Below, one piece after another: positions 35,350-49,961 of a stretch of DNA of 64,000 nt. The notes beneath the pieces are model-generated. The model saw only the letters and a list, made by a program, of their open reading frames with translations. It had not been told where the DNA came from and did no database searches. The position numbers and the translations under genes were made by a program. Numbering within the stretch: the stretch's first letter is position 1; every line of letters begins with the position of its first letter. Location of the stretch: NCBI GenBank assembly GCA_003024785.1, contig PUQB01000103.1:310001-374000 (forward strand). The letters run 5' to 3'. This stretch comes from Selaginella tamariscina (taxonomy: Eukaryota > Streptophyta > Lycopodiopsida > Selaginellales > Selaginellaceae).

Positions 35350-35924
35350 CTAGCAATCTCCCTTCTGTTGACGGTGTAGAGCATCCTCGTCTGAAGAGTC
35401 GCTAAGTAGTCCTTGCTCCCTTTCATGCTCATAGTCGTCCTAAAAACCATGTCACATACGTGCGTGCGTGCGTGCGTGCGTGCGTGCGTGTGTGTGTGAG
35501 CTTTCTTACTTGCCATTCGGATTTGGTCATTCTTTTGTGAATAAATATTCCCAAAGGAACCCCCATGCACACACCCAGTAGCATAAGAGAAGCAAGTAAC
35601 CACGTTTTAGCTCCTGAATCAGAAATTTGTGTTAACTCTCTCTCTCTCTCTCTCGCACGCGCACACACACACACACACATGTGAATATGTATTAACGACC
35701 TGAAAAGATTAAGCTCTTGGAGGAGCACCCTGAAGTGTCCACTTCTATCTGGCGGATTACTCGGTTTCCTCGATCAGATATAAGCAATAACCCACACCAA
35801 TATGTTAAGGTAAACTCGCTTGAGAAACGTGCTGTTTCACCAGGTCCATCTACATATCCTGCTTTCTGATAGCTCCCTCCAGCTATTGTTGTCACTGTAA
35901 ACACACAACATATTATATATACAC

Positions 35925-35981
<57 letters not shown>

Positions 35982-36033
35982 TCCCTCCAGCTATTGTTGT
36001 CACAATAACACACAGCATATTATATATACACAC

Positions 36034-36094
<61 letters not shown>

Positions 36095-36624
36095 ACAAAC
36101 ACACATTAATACCTTGGCCTTTGCTGATCTTCCTGATAGCAAAGTTCACTGTGTCTGCTACATAAACGTCAGCATTATCACCAATGACAAGACCCTGAAG
36201 ACCATTGAACAATGCATCCGAGGTTGAACCATCGACATATCCTGTCTTGCCGGTAGTTGAGCCAGCAAAGTGTTTAAAACTACTGTCTGTTAAGTCGTTA
36301 ACCATTCAAAGTTAGTAAAAACTTATTAGTTAGACAGTTTATTGACATACTTTGTGACAGTGGTAGACTGAGCTGGAATATCCTGCTCTTAGTTGAATCA
36401 AGAGCCAGAATATACTCGCCACGCGGATCCGGGTACAGAGAGTATGCATTTACAGAGTGCTTGAGCAGATCAAATACAGTATTTACTGTGTATCCAGGTT
36501 CAACTTCAAAAAAAAAATAAAATAATTAATAAATAAAATAAATAAATAATTTACCTGAAGGCAATGCTATAGCCGTGACAACTTGTGTGATGAAAATGAA
36601 AGCCCCCATCTTCAAGAGCAGCAT
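35350..36624 (-). CDS. Short NHL-repeat membrane protein, 6 exons, 261 aa
   Basis: Exons in order: 36555-36624, 36351-36503, 36113-36286, 35700-35894, 35510-35613, 35350-35439; phases agree. The N-terminus (MLLLKMGAFIFITQVVTAIA) is a signal peptide. NHL beta-propeller sequence follows: GYVDGSTSDALFNGLQGLVI, DVYVADTVNFAIRKISKG, GYVDGPGETARFSSEF and LLLISDRGNRVIRQI. A transmembrane segment (WLLASLMLLGVCMGVPLGIF) and an acidic tail (LLSDSSDEDALHRQQKGDC) close the protein. Plant NHL-domain membrane proteins of this layout are usually longer, with more repeats. The propeller part is presumably outside the cytosol and the tail inside. The donor after exon 4 (CAG|GTCGTT) is weak but gives the right phase. 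Confidence 0.88.
35873..36035. repeat. Tandem duplication of the exon 4 start within NHL intron 3
   Basis: The segment CCCTCCAGCTATTGTTGTCA plus the following AACACACARCATATTATATA occurs at about 35875-35925 and again at about 35984-36030, each followed by CT/CA microsatellite. The intronic copy lost the acceptor AG, so only the inner copy is spliced in. Confidence 0.8.
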
Positions 36625-37383
36625 TGTTAACTGACTTAGGGTTTCGTTAAAAGATCTAACAGTTGTTAGTGTTAGCATATTCTAGCATATTCTATGTTAT
36701 ATAATCTTATATTCTTATGTGTAAATGTTTTAAGTTAATATTTTAATTTATTAACTTTTTATAAATTTATTTTTATGTATTTATAAATATTATGTATTAT
36801 AATAATACTGTGTATATGTTATACATATATGTTTTTAGTTAACAAATACATGTATATATTAATATGTATTGTGGATTTACTAAATACTTCAAATTAATTT
36901 AAATATTCAGTCTTAATTGATTTTCTCCCAATACTTTAGTTATTCTAATTACTTTAATATTGAATCTGAGCAATTAATTTAAAATAAATTTTACATATTT
37001 TAAAATATTCTTAGTATATTTTAAGAATATCGATATATATTGTTATTTTTAATTAATCTAAGATTGAATATAAACAATTAATTTAAAAATAAATTTAACA
37101 ATTCTTAGTATAGATATTTTAAGAGTATCGACAATATAACACATTAAGATTTTGATATATTATTTTAATTTTCTCACGCTCTTTACTATTCCATACAATA
37201 AAGAAAATGTCCTCTCTCTCTCTCTCACACACACACACGCACGCACGCACGCACACGTCTCATACATAAGGACCTCTCTATTTAAGTCAACTGTATAACA
37301 GAGGAGATCCACTACTCATATACCGATATACAAAAGTCTCTAGAAAAGTGAGAGGCTAAGGTAACCTACGCGTTGAACGTTAG
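36625..37383. other. AT-rich spacer between NHL and KUP genes
   Basis: Promoter side of the NHL gene and 3' flank of the KUP gene. CT/CA/CGCA microsatellite at 37210-37260. No additional gene is seen. Confidence 0.6.
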
Positions 37384-37951
37384 TCATACGTAGTAAATCA
37401 TGCCCACCTCAATAAGACAGATATGTGGGATGCTAAGGGCCACGGCAGGACCCCGGCAGTTCTTCCTCAGGAAGTTGTAGCAGACGTCAATCACAAACTT
37501 CTTCATGAACGACGAGGACCGCTTGGCCTTCACATACGAGTGTCCCAGCATGTATGCAACACCTGCATTCTTGGCCTCGAACAGCTCCGTAAGCTCTGCT
37601 CTTATCTCTGGGTCGAGCTCTGGACTTCTTGGGAGCTCAAAACGTACTCTCTTTTGCTGGAGAGATACGATCTCAGACCCCTCTGAGAGTGACTTGAGTG
37701 AGGGCTTGTCACTGTCTTCTAAGCCGGATGTCACTAACCTGATAAACACAAATGTAATGTAAGTAATTGTCTCTCTCTCTCTCGTGTGTGTTCATGTCTG
37801 GTATTGGATAAAAAGCTTAAGCTGCACAAATTATACTTTGAACTAGTCTATAAGTAAGTTAGCTTTACTTGTCAAGATTATCTGGTTGAAGAGCTAGTTA
37901 TGTAAAGCCTATTCTGTAAGGGCATTTTATCCACTACTAATGTGCAGTATA

Positions 37952-38000
<49 letters not shown>

Positions 38001-38700
38001 GATTAATAATATCCTACTTATTTGACATGTTCTAGTATCCTGTCTTGTCTTACATAGGTATATATGTCTTATATATGCATATGTAATTGTAGTTAGCAGT
38101 TCACAACAATATGCAAGCTCTGTTTATACTTAGAGAGAGAGAGAGAGCATGTGAATAAATATGTGTATATATACAAACCTGACAATGCAAGCTTGTTGTG
38201 GGGTGCCTAACATGGCCATTCTTCCATCAACAGAGGCCTCATTACTGGACAGCACCCAAGAGCTCGAACCCTCTGTCTGGATAAACTCTCCCACGTTGAA
38301 TATAAGCTGGTTCTCAAAGTCATTGTCATCTTTGTGTACATCTTTGTAGCCGTATCGTACAATACATCGGAACATACGGTACTCTTTTGGGCCAATGCGC
38401 CCTATGAGGAAACGCTCCTCGGGTCGGACGTACGGAACTGGCACCGACTTGATGCATACAAATATGAGAACCTGCTTAAAGAATATACTTATGTCATACA
38501 CCACACAAGCATGTACGCACGCACGCACCTGGTGAAATGCTGGAAGATTGGTGACAAAGTGTGAGAAGATTGCAGGCACTCCTGTAACAAGCTCGGAGTA
38601 GATGAGTCCAATACCAGGAACACGGACAATACCAAGACTTGGTCCAAGTGTAAGCAGCCTAGTATAGCATTGTTATATACATACATATGTGTATCAGATA

Positions 38701-38738
<38 letters not shown>

Positions 38739-40395
38739 CAATACCATTTCATGGAGACCTTGTTCTGGAGATCAAAGTCATACTTCTTGGCTGTCCCATA
38801 ATGCCATGTATACATAATAGCAACAAAGATCACTGATAAGGCTAAGGGAACCCAACCACCTTCATGAACCTTAAGCATTGCAGATGACACATACAGCATC
38901 TCTATTGCTCCAAAGAAGAGGAAGAACAAGAGTGCTAGAAGAATGCTTCTCTTCCATACAATCACGATTACCAGTGACATCAAAAACGTCGTCACAAACA
39001 TAACGGTGATCACAGCAAGTCCTACAAAACATAGTATCCTTATATATATGTGTGTATGTGCGTGTGTACACGCAGACATACATACACTACGTACCATAAG
39101 CGTGGCCGATGAAGATAGTGTTCCTGAAACCCAAGGTGACAGCAAGGCAAAGGATGAGTAGAATCCAGTTGATTTCAGGGATGTATATCTGACCGTATAT
39201 ATCTTTCGATGTATGTATAACTTTGACACGTGGGAAGCAACCCAAAGACATGCACTGCTTGATTATAGAGAATGTCGCTGAAATCACCGCCTGACTCCCA
39301 ACCACTGATGCTAGTGTTGCTATTACAACAACTGGCCAGTAAACAGGCTCTGCAAAACTTCATATGAGTACATGTGTATGTGTATGCGCGCGCGCGCGCG
39401 CGCGTGTGTGTGTGTGGGGGGGGGGACGGCCCATATATACATATTATAACTGGGAGGGATATTATAATGTTTATTGACCACAAGGACTATCTTAGTCAAA
39501 GAACAGGACACACTATTATCTAAGATATAGTACAATGATTTCCAGATAGATTTTCAAATAGTAATATATATATAAATCATTGTACTATATCTTAGATAAT
39601 ACATATATATAATAACAGAGTTTTCTACGTACTTGGTATCGATTTATAGAAGCTTCCCTCGATGTCTCTGTGGTTCCGTGAGAGATACGCAGCTTGGCCC
39701 ATGTATGCACAGACAAGGCACGGATAGACAAACAATCCAAACGCAATCTGCATTAAAATGTATAAAAACCACATTATACATGTATACAATAAGTTGATGT
39801 GAATATAGGTAGTACCTTAATTGACCTCGCTGAAAAGTGGCCCAAGTCCGCAAACATAGCTTCCGTGCCTGTAACGGATAAAGCGTTGTATCAAGACATA
39901 ATATCAAACATGCATATCCACACACATACATATGAGAGAGATGCATATGTGAGTGTAAGTGAAGCAGCATACCTGTAACGCATAGAACAACTCCTCCCAA
40001 GGAAATCCAGCCGTCGAATCCCGTACGCTTGAAATACTTGTACATGTAATAGGGGGACAAAGCACGATATACCTGATGGTTCCAGCGGAAAATGTTGTAT
40101 ATACCAATGGAACCGATGCTGAGCAGCCATGCAAACACTATAGGCGCGAACATAAAAGCGACCTTGTGTGTTCCGTGGTGCTGCAATGCGAAAAGGCCCA
40201 CCAGAATGAGACAGGCAATTAATTCCACCACATCTGTAAACAAACAAGGACTCTTAAAAACCTCTGCTGGTACTTAATCATAACAGAGACTTACGTGCAT
40301 TCAGGTCGTCAACTGCGACTTTGATACCGTAGACGGAAGAAAGAACTGCATACAAATCGTCCAAAGTTCTCCATTTATTAATATAAACTTTCAAC

Positions 40396-40436
<41 letters not shown>

Positions 40437-40703
40437 CTTACCTGAGATCGCTGGAGTGAGAACACCATCACCTATCACCATACATGTACCAAGCAAGACG
40501 ACCAAGAGCAATGCTATGCGGAGCCCCTTGTGCTTCTCAAGGAAAGCCTTCATCTTTGCTCCACGTTCATTCTCGTGCACATGCTGGAGCTTATATGTTG
40601 ATAGTTCTTCATCAACAGCTTGTTGGTTTGGTAACAAGCTTAGCTTGGCATGCCGGCACAGTAACGAGTACAGTGCAAATGTCCCACCTGCAGAAACCAG
40701 AAT

Positions 40704-40737
<34 letters not shown>

Positions 40738-41201
40738 TATATACAAATCACTATCAAACAAGGACAGAATTAAATATATCTTTCCGAAAACAGTCAGAAA
40801 CAAACGCAACCAATGAGCTAACTTAAGAACTTGATAATACAACACATACCTTCCCCATTGTCATCAGCTCGGAGGACGATGAAAACATACTTGAGCAGCG
40901 GAATTAGTGTTAGTGTGTAGAGTATGAAAGACAAGACACCCAGAACCTCGGTATCATCCTCATGGAGCTGCAACTTGTCTGAGAATGTACTGCGGTAGAC
41001 ATAGAGAGGCGAAGTGCTGAGGTCTCCATAAACAACCCCTAAACTCTGGTAAGCAAGGAGGAGGACGACCTTGAGGGATTTCTTGCTGTAGCTCTGTACA
41101 ATCGTGTGTTTATGAGAAGAAACTGGAGAAATGCATTTCCTCACCTTCGGATTGAGATCCGTGAAGCTGTTTCCACCGATGGGTGAGACCTCTGGATCCA
41201 T
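37384..41201 (-). CDS. KUP: KUP/HAK/KT potassium transporter, 11 exons, 795 aa
   Basis: Exons in order: 40850-41201, 40442-40687, 40295-40345, 39973-40233, 39816-39868, 39633-39747, 39095-39349, 38745-39021, 38529-38658, 38179-38471, 37384-37738. The total of 2388 bases gives 795 residues, typical of the family. Family marks include [20 protein letters not shown] (first membrane segment and filter region), [75 protein letters not shown] and [20 protein letters not shown]. About 12 membrane spans are expected, plus a long cytosolic C-terminus. It takes up or redistributes K+ with protons, at the plasma membrane or tonoplast. GDLST instead of GDLGT is seen in several plant KUPs. The subgroup (II or III) is not settled. 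Introns hold GT and GA microsatellites and a perfect hairpin. Confidence 0.96.
39515..39600. repeat. Perfect 27-bp inverted repeat in a KUP intron
   Basis: Arms 39515-39541 and 39574-39600 (ATTATCTAAGATATAGTACA...) are exact reverse complements with a 32-base loop. It lies in the intron between exons 39633-39747 and 39095-39349. Could be a small foldback transposon or a small-RNA precursor. Confidence 0.9.
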
Positions 41202-42360
41202 CTGAGAGATGGGTTATGCAGAATTCTCTTAAGAATGTCTAGATTTTACCTCAGTATTGAATTCCAGTGCATCAGATCATCGCGGTGAGTTCTGCATAGC
41301 AAGATATATGAATTCACAAGAAATGTACACAAGAATTATGAAAAAACAGGCAGATTTTCAGCAACAAATACCTCGCATATGCTAATGCGTGCGAGAAATG
41401 TACATTCCTCCGCACAAGACTCCTTGAGCTTCACGCAACAACATCGGGCAAAAACAGTGCGACACCCAAAGTAGAAAACAGGGTTTTCTCCACTCAAAAC
41501 TAAACAGAGAGAACATTCCGTCGAGCCGTTAGCATATTCTGTCGGAAAAGATTCCCGTCCGTACTCTGGCACAGTTGGACCACATTTTGTGACCAGGGAG
41601 TAATGGACACCGTGTAGGCTAATTTGTCAATTTACAGTTAGGTAAAAGGGTAAAAGATCGAATATTTAAAGGACGATTCTACTGTTGGCAAGCTTTGTGT
41701 GACCTGCCAACCTAGCACCAGTTTAACTATTAATTAGTCAATTTTATGACGTAATTATTACTACGTGGATATGACACGTGTGCTTATTATAAAGACCGGG
41801 AATGTGGTATATTCATGGGAATATATACGTTCCCTTAGGTATAATGTCTCATTCGTATATACTATATATATAATGTATGGTGGTTTATACGTTCTTATAT
41901 GGAGACCAAAGTCAGACACGGGACTTTCGTGAGATTCCGTACACACACACACATATACATATATAGTCTTTAGTCGTTAAGGCATGTAGTACGGCATATG
42001 TATATGAAATGAACACCTTACCTATATCTATAAACATTTCCCAATCATGAAAGTGTACAATTTAATAGTGGGACCATATATATTATTATACGGTTACTCT
42101 CATCATTATCCACCACTTTGACACCTTTAGAATATAATCAAACTTTAATCATAGTCTAAGTGATTTAATTATATGTTCCTATATATCATTTTCAAGCATC
42201 TCACGCTGTGTGTGTGTGTGTGTGTATGCGTGCGTGCGTGCGTGCGTGTACAGACACACTGATATCATATAAGAGCTTTATTCCCGGTGAAACTGACTTT
42301 GTATAGAACCCCTCGTTATCACACACAAATGTGATAAGTTATTACACTAGACATACCATT
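41202..42360. other. KUP upstream region and alpha-tubulin 3' flank
   Basis: The first 380 bases are likely the KUP 5' leader; a minus-strand Cys-rich frame (41336-41572) has no family match and may be leader sequence. From 42215 to 42250 there is a TG/CGTG microsatellite. No separate gene is called. Confidence 0.5.
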
Positions 42361-45641
<3,281 letters not shown>

Positions 45642-46486
45642 CTAATTGTCACTTAAGATACCTTGTTTAGTAGCCTTCTGTTTTTGCTTCTTTTTTTTCT
45701 TTAGCATTCCTTTGTTCGCCTTTTTCTTTTTCTTCTTCTTTTGGATCCCTGGAGTTACTGAAAGAGAAGCGTTCGAGTTCAATCCGGGCACTTCCTTCTA
45801 AACAAATCGATAAAAGAACTTAAATATACTATCTACATTTTTAACCATATGTTTTATAATTCTACTATTAATAGCTGATTGATTTATAATCTACAGTGCT
45901 TGTTACCTCATCTGTGTCTGGGAAAGAGTCAACATGGCGGATATTTGCTATGGAGGATCCTGCTGAGTTACGAAGTATGTCAGTTCGAAATATGTAGATT
46001 GGCATACTTACGTGTATATGTATTTATCCACACACATTAAACTGTGTGAAATTGAGTTATATATACACTATACAATCCATTAAGATATATAAAAACAACT
46101 CATCGGCTGTTTGTCTGGCTTTCTTTCTTTAAAGTTTAGTTCAACTAAATAAGGATATAACAACAGCAAGAACAACACTGAGATTCTGTCATATGCACAT
46201 TACACAAGAATAGATAGTCCACTATGATATATGAAAACTCGTCAGTTGTTCGACTGGCTACATATGGTCCTTATAGAACATAGGAAAGCAAAGAAAACAC
46301 ACCCCAACATAGACGCGCACGCACACATCAGCACAAGTTGCAGGCCTTTTTAAAACGATTTGTGTATTATATGCATACTAAGAAATTTATCCGTCAAGCC
46401 ATGATGCATAAGATACTTTCATGAACAGTTACACAACTTACAAGATATAGGCACATAAATTGTATTATAGTATATGGAATCACCCT

Positions 46487-46519
<33 letters not shown>

Positions 46520-46969
46520 CGGAATTGAAGCAGGCTTTGGCATTCAGAACAGCCCTCTCAACAATATCTGGATCCAAGGAGTTCAAGCTCTGGGGCTCCT
46601 TGAGCTTTCTCTCAAGAAACTTAGCAAGAGCAGCAGCTTTGTTGGTAGTCAAGGGTCCCCCTGGATGAGCCAACCTTGACAGAAATTTATGTTAGAATAA
46701 GATGCAGATACATAGACAGCCATGAACCATGGATATCGTATACATTATGTATATTGTATCTTCTGTGTGTACTGTGTAATATGGAAAATGCATTCTATTA
46801 AGAATTCCCTAAACTATATTGATCTATGTGCACGTGTGTGTAGGTGGACCCAAGACGCCACACACATAATAGAAAGAATTTACCTGGTTTGCGAGCTATT
46901 TGGAGGCGGGAGCGGTGCGAATTTGCTCCCCCGGAGAGCGCGCCGTTCTTCCTCGCTCAGCTCATCCAT
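45642..46969 (-). CDS. Small conserved plant protein with Lys-rich tail, 4 exons, 150 aa
   Basis: Exons in order: 46884-46969, 46520-46674, 45907-45962, 45642-45797; phases agree and total 453 bases. The N-terminus is MDELSEEERRALRGSKFAPL, followed by LAHPGGPLTTNKAAALAKFL and LDPDIVERAVLNAKACFNSG. A short acidic link (HVDSFPDTDE) leads to a strongly basic tail (QKKKKKKKANKGMLKKKKKQ) that would act as a nuclear or nucleolar signal. I remember similar short plant proteins of unknown function, some labelled transcriptional-regulator-like. No enzyme motif is visible. The leader upstream carries a tandem repeat and AAACCCTAA-type telo-box sequences, common in promoters of ribosome-biogenesis genes, which fits a nucleolar role (inference). 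Confidence 0.85.
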
Positions 46970-46974
46970 CGATG

Positions 46975-47105
46975 AACCCTAAACTCCCAAATAATTAAGC
47001 TAATGAACCCTCTCACTAAACTCCCAAATAATTAAGCTAATGACCCTCTCACTAAACTCCCAAATAATTAAGCTAATGAACCCTAAACATTAGTTTAACC
47101 CTAAA
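46975..47105. repeat. 36-37 bp tandem repeat with telo-box motifs upstream of the Lys-tail gene
   Basis: Three units beginning AAACTCCCAAATAATTAAGC at 46981, 47018 and 47054. They are bounded by AACCCTAAAC-type sequences at both ends. They lie between the start codon at 46969 and the tRNA-Ile gene, so probably in the 5' leader or core promoter. Confidence 0.9.
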
Positions 47106-47123
47106 CAAGGCAAAAAGAAATGT

Positions 47124-47197
47124 TGGCCTGTGCAGGTTTCGAACCTGCGACCTTGGCGTTATTAGCACCACGCTCTAACCAACTGAGCTAACAGGCC
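47124..47197 (-). tRNA. tRNA-Ile (AAT)
   Basis: The minus strand gives GGCCTGTTAGCTCAGTTGGT at the 5' end, anticodon loop CTAATAA (anticodon AAT) and T-arm GGTTCGAACC. The acceptor stem GGCCTGT/ACAGGCC is followed by A. 74 nt, no intron. A nuclear-type tRNA with intact A and B boxes. Confidence 0.97.
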
Positions 47198-47648
47198 ATG
47201 TTATTAAAACGATCCGAGTTTGAAATAGATGTATGTTTTTTTGATGCAATATCATGTATTGTTATGTATATATACATAAAAAGTTATGTGTATAAGCATC
47301 AGTACTCGCAGTTCAAAAACCTTGCAGCATCGTAGCTAAACATCACGCTGAATATAAGCTAGAAGTATACAAATTAATCATGTGTATGTGAAAATGGTAC
47401 TGCAAATATAGATAATATAGATGAAATTAACGGTTACACATGCGCATTGTGGGCAACTACTATGAATCAGTCGATCCAGACTCATTGAGATAATACGTAA
47501 AAGAAAAAACATCTTTTGAAGTTGGAATTGTAACGTAAGCGTCCTTTAAAAACATCGTTTGAGAATCTTTCAAAAATGCCCATTCAGGCATTGCTGAGAG
47601 AATATTCTTGATTCGGCGTTGAGAGGATGCCACGTGTCGGGGCTAATT

Positions 47649-47695
47649 ATCCCACATGCAAGAGCTCGGGGCCTAGGGGGCAGGGGGTATATAAG
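47649..47695 (+). promoter_or_regulatory. USE and TATA promoter of U2 gene 1
   Basis: An upstream sequence element ATCCCACATGC lies at 47649-47659 (about -70 to -60) and TATATAAG at 47688-47695 (about -31 to -24). This is the plant snRNA layout for RNA polymerase II. A CCACGTGTCGG G-box-like site lies just upstream. Confidence 0.85.
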
Positions 47696-47718
47696 GCAGG
47701 AGCGGGTTAGGGAAATTC

Positions 47719-47914
47719 ATACCTTTCTCGGCCTTTTGGCTAAGATCAAGTGTAGTATCTGTTCTTATCAGTTTAATAGCTGATATGGGGGCACGTCTCC
47801 CAATGCTATTAACCTAATTTTTTGTAGGAGGTGGTCCATCCGGTAGCTTGCTACCCGGGTTGCCACGTGTCGCCTTCCTTACACTACCGCCTTGGCCCGG
47901 CACAACGCAACCCC
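47719..47914 (+). ncRNA. U2: U2 spliceosomal snRNA, gene 1
   Basis: Begins ATACCTTTCTCGGCCTTTTG, with the branch-point recognition sequence GTAGTA at 47752-47757, the stem-loop II region, the Sm site (AATTTTTTG at about 47815-47823) and 3' stem-loops around GGTAGCTTGCTACCCGGG and GCCTTGGCCCGGCACAAC. The 3' end is set from the usual plant length of about 196 nt. The RNA pairs with the intron branch site. Confidence 0.96.
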
Positions 47915-49639
47915 CAAAATTTAAACCCTAAATTGGATTGAATTGAATGATGTATTGAATTTAAATATTTTATGATGACTCTCTGTTTAGGGTCATGTTA
48001 ATTACCATATTAAAGTTAATGCAAATAAAATATGTGCATGTGTGTGTATACAAAGTCTTGTATAGACATATTGTGTATGTTGTATGTGTATCTATAAATG
48101 TATGTATTTGTCACATACACGCCGTAGTTTAAAATTGAAGGCTATATACATAGAATATCCCGATGTTGGTAAATGACTTGCACTGTGTTTAGTTTCTATG
48201 TGTGTGTCTGCGTGCGTGTCACTCCATGCGAATCTGTTGGTATTTTACACCCACATATGTATGTATGTACGTATATATGCTTATATATGTACTGGAGTTT
48301 GAAGAGATAGTTGTGCTCTTACTCATGGGATATTGTAGTGGAGAATTCATTATTAAACCTCGTAAATATATTTAAATTCATTATATTTACAATGAAAATT
48401 TCGTGTTCTCATCCCTATAAAGTCAAGGTAGATTATCAACACACATGTATTGAAGAATATTAAAATATATAAGAAAATTAAAATAATTAGCATGAATTTC
48501 AGGCATGTATACATACATACGCCAATATATTTGGTTACCCTTCTCAGTGAGATTTTATTTATTAAATTCTGAATTGGTCTATAGATATTGAGCTGGTACT
48601 TTGTCGGAAAATCAACACTATGGCGTGCGTACACCTACCAAAATGTGTGTGTGCGTGTGTGTGTTGGTTGTTAGAGAGCTACGGTAAAGGAATAAAAACA
48701 TTAAGCAAGCGTGTGAATCTGCTGGTAATACACAGACCCACGTATGTATATTAACATACATACATATGCATGCATGTATGTATACATGTTATATACATAT
48801 ATATATATGCATGCATATGTATTGTCTCAGAAGAGACAGCAAAAAAATTTGATGAGATAATCTTTATAGAAATGGTCATGGCTGCGCTTCTGCTTGTGGG
48901 ATTCATATAGACACGTGTCGCCTAGTGGAGAAATCACTATTAAATCAACAACATATTGGGTTATCAATATATATATATATATATATATGCACAGTACCAC
49001 ATACTGAGAGCTGCTTGAATTGCCAAATTTGAGATATGGTCAAGGCATCACAGAGTGCATATATAGAACCATAAACAACTTCGTTTTGCCCCATATTTAA
49101 CCTCCTACACAGAATGATTTAGTACATTTTTCACAACAATGTACAATAGTTTGTAAGAAAAATCATACACACACCCTGTTTGGATTCTCTCTCACCACAC
49201 ACACACACACACACAATGTTGATATATAGACAAGCGTGAAAGATCTGGAAATTCGTTTCATATACAAAAATGGATGTGTGTGTGTCTGTGTGTCTGTGTG
49301 TGGCTAAATATATGTATCTATACATACATACATACACATATATACAAACACACACACACACACAACACATATCTACACAATCGGATAGAATGCGTGTACA
49401 CAATATAGAAGTGTGTGAATTTCTCTGTTATGTGCATATCCATATGGTATACAAATTTCCAATTAAGTTAAGACTCGTGCGCGCGCGCGCGTGTGTGAGA
49501 GAGAGAGAACACATGCATATATCGTATATAAGCATGTTAATGTTTCATGTGGCTATATATTTGCTATACTTTTGAATGTATAGAAATGTATATATCGGAA
49601 ATATGAAAATGAATGCCTATCTGCGTGTATATACGTATC

Positions 49640-49672
<33 letters not shown>

Positions 49673-49889
49673 ATACACACAAAAAACGCATACCGTGGAT
49701 CAGAGTCACGAATAGTGTGTGTGTCTGTGTTTATACACGCATAATGATATGTGCATAAATGGTGTATATATGTTATTAGTACACAAACATATACATACAC
49801 AATAAAATACATGGTGTAAGGAGTGAGTGTGTGTGTCTGTGTTTATACACACAGAATGATATGTACATCACTTGTGGCACACATACCAA
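47915..49889. other. Non-coding DNA rich in TG/CA/TATG repeats
   Basis: No gene is recognised. Many ATGTATG/CATACAT palindromic runs occur, for example 48740-48820, along with CA microsatellites (49196-49215, 49350-49365, 49641-49672). A 44-base segment TGTGTGTCTGTGTTTATACA... is repeated at 49714-49757 and 49826-49868. Confidence 0.6.
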
Positions 49890-49961
49890 AGGTCCTACCG
49901 AGACTTGAACTCGGGCTACTGGATTCAGAGTCCAGTGTCCTTACCACTAGACCATAGGACC
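49890..49961 (-). tRNA. tRNA-Gln (CTG)
   Basis: The minus strand gives GGTCCTATGGTCTAGTGGTA, anticodon loop CTCTGAA (anticodon CTG), T-arm GAGTTCAAGTCTC and acceptor stem GGTCCTA/TAGGACC plus T. 72 nt, no intron. Typical of plant nuclear tRNA-Gln. Confidence 0.96.

Noticed and set aside
35692-36102. Cys/Val-rich minus-strand frame (VCVCVC...) that could look like a cysteine-rich peptide gene
   Set aside because: The Cys-Val runs are translated GT microsatellite; only the middle part is real coding sequence (NHL exon 4).
46981-47085. Regular repeats considered as a CRISPR-like array
   Set aside because: Only three contiguous 36-37 base units without spacers, in a plant nuclear gene leader; a simple tandem duplication.
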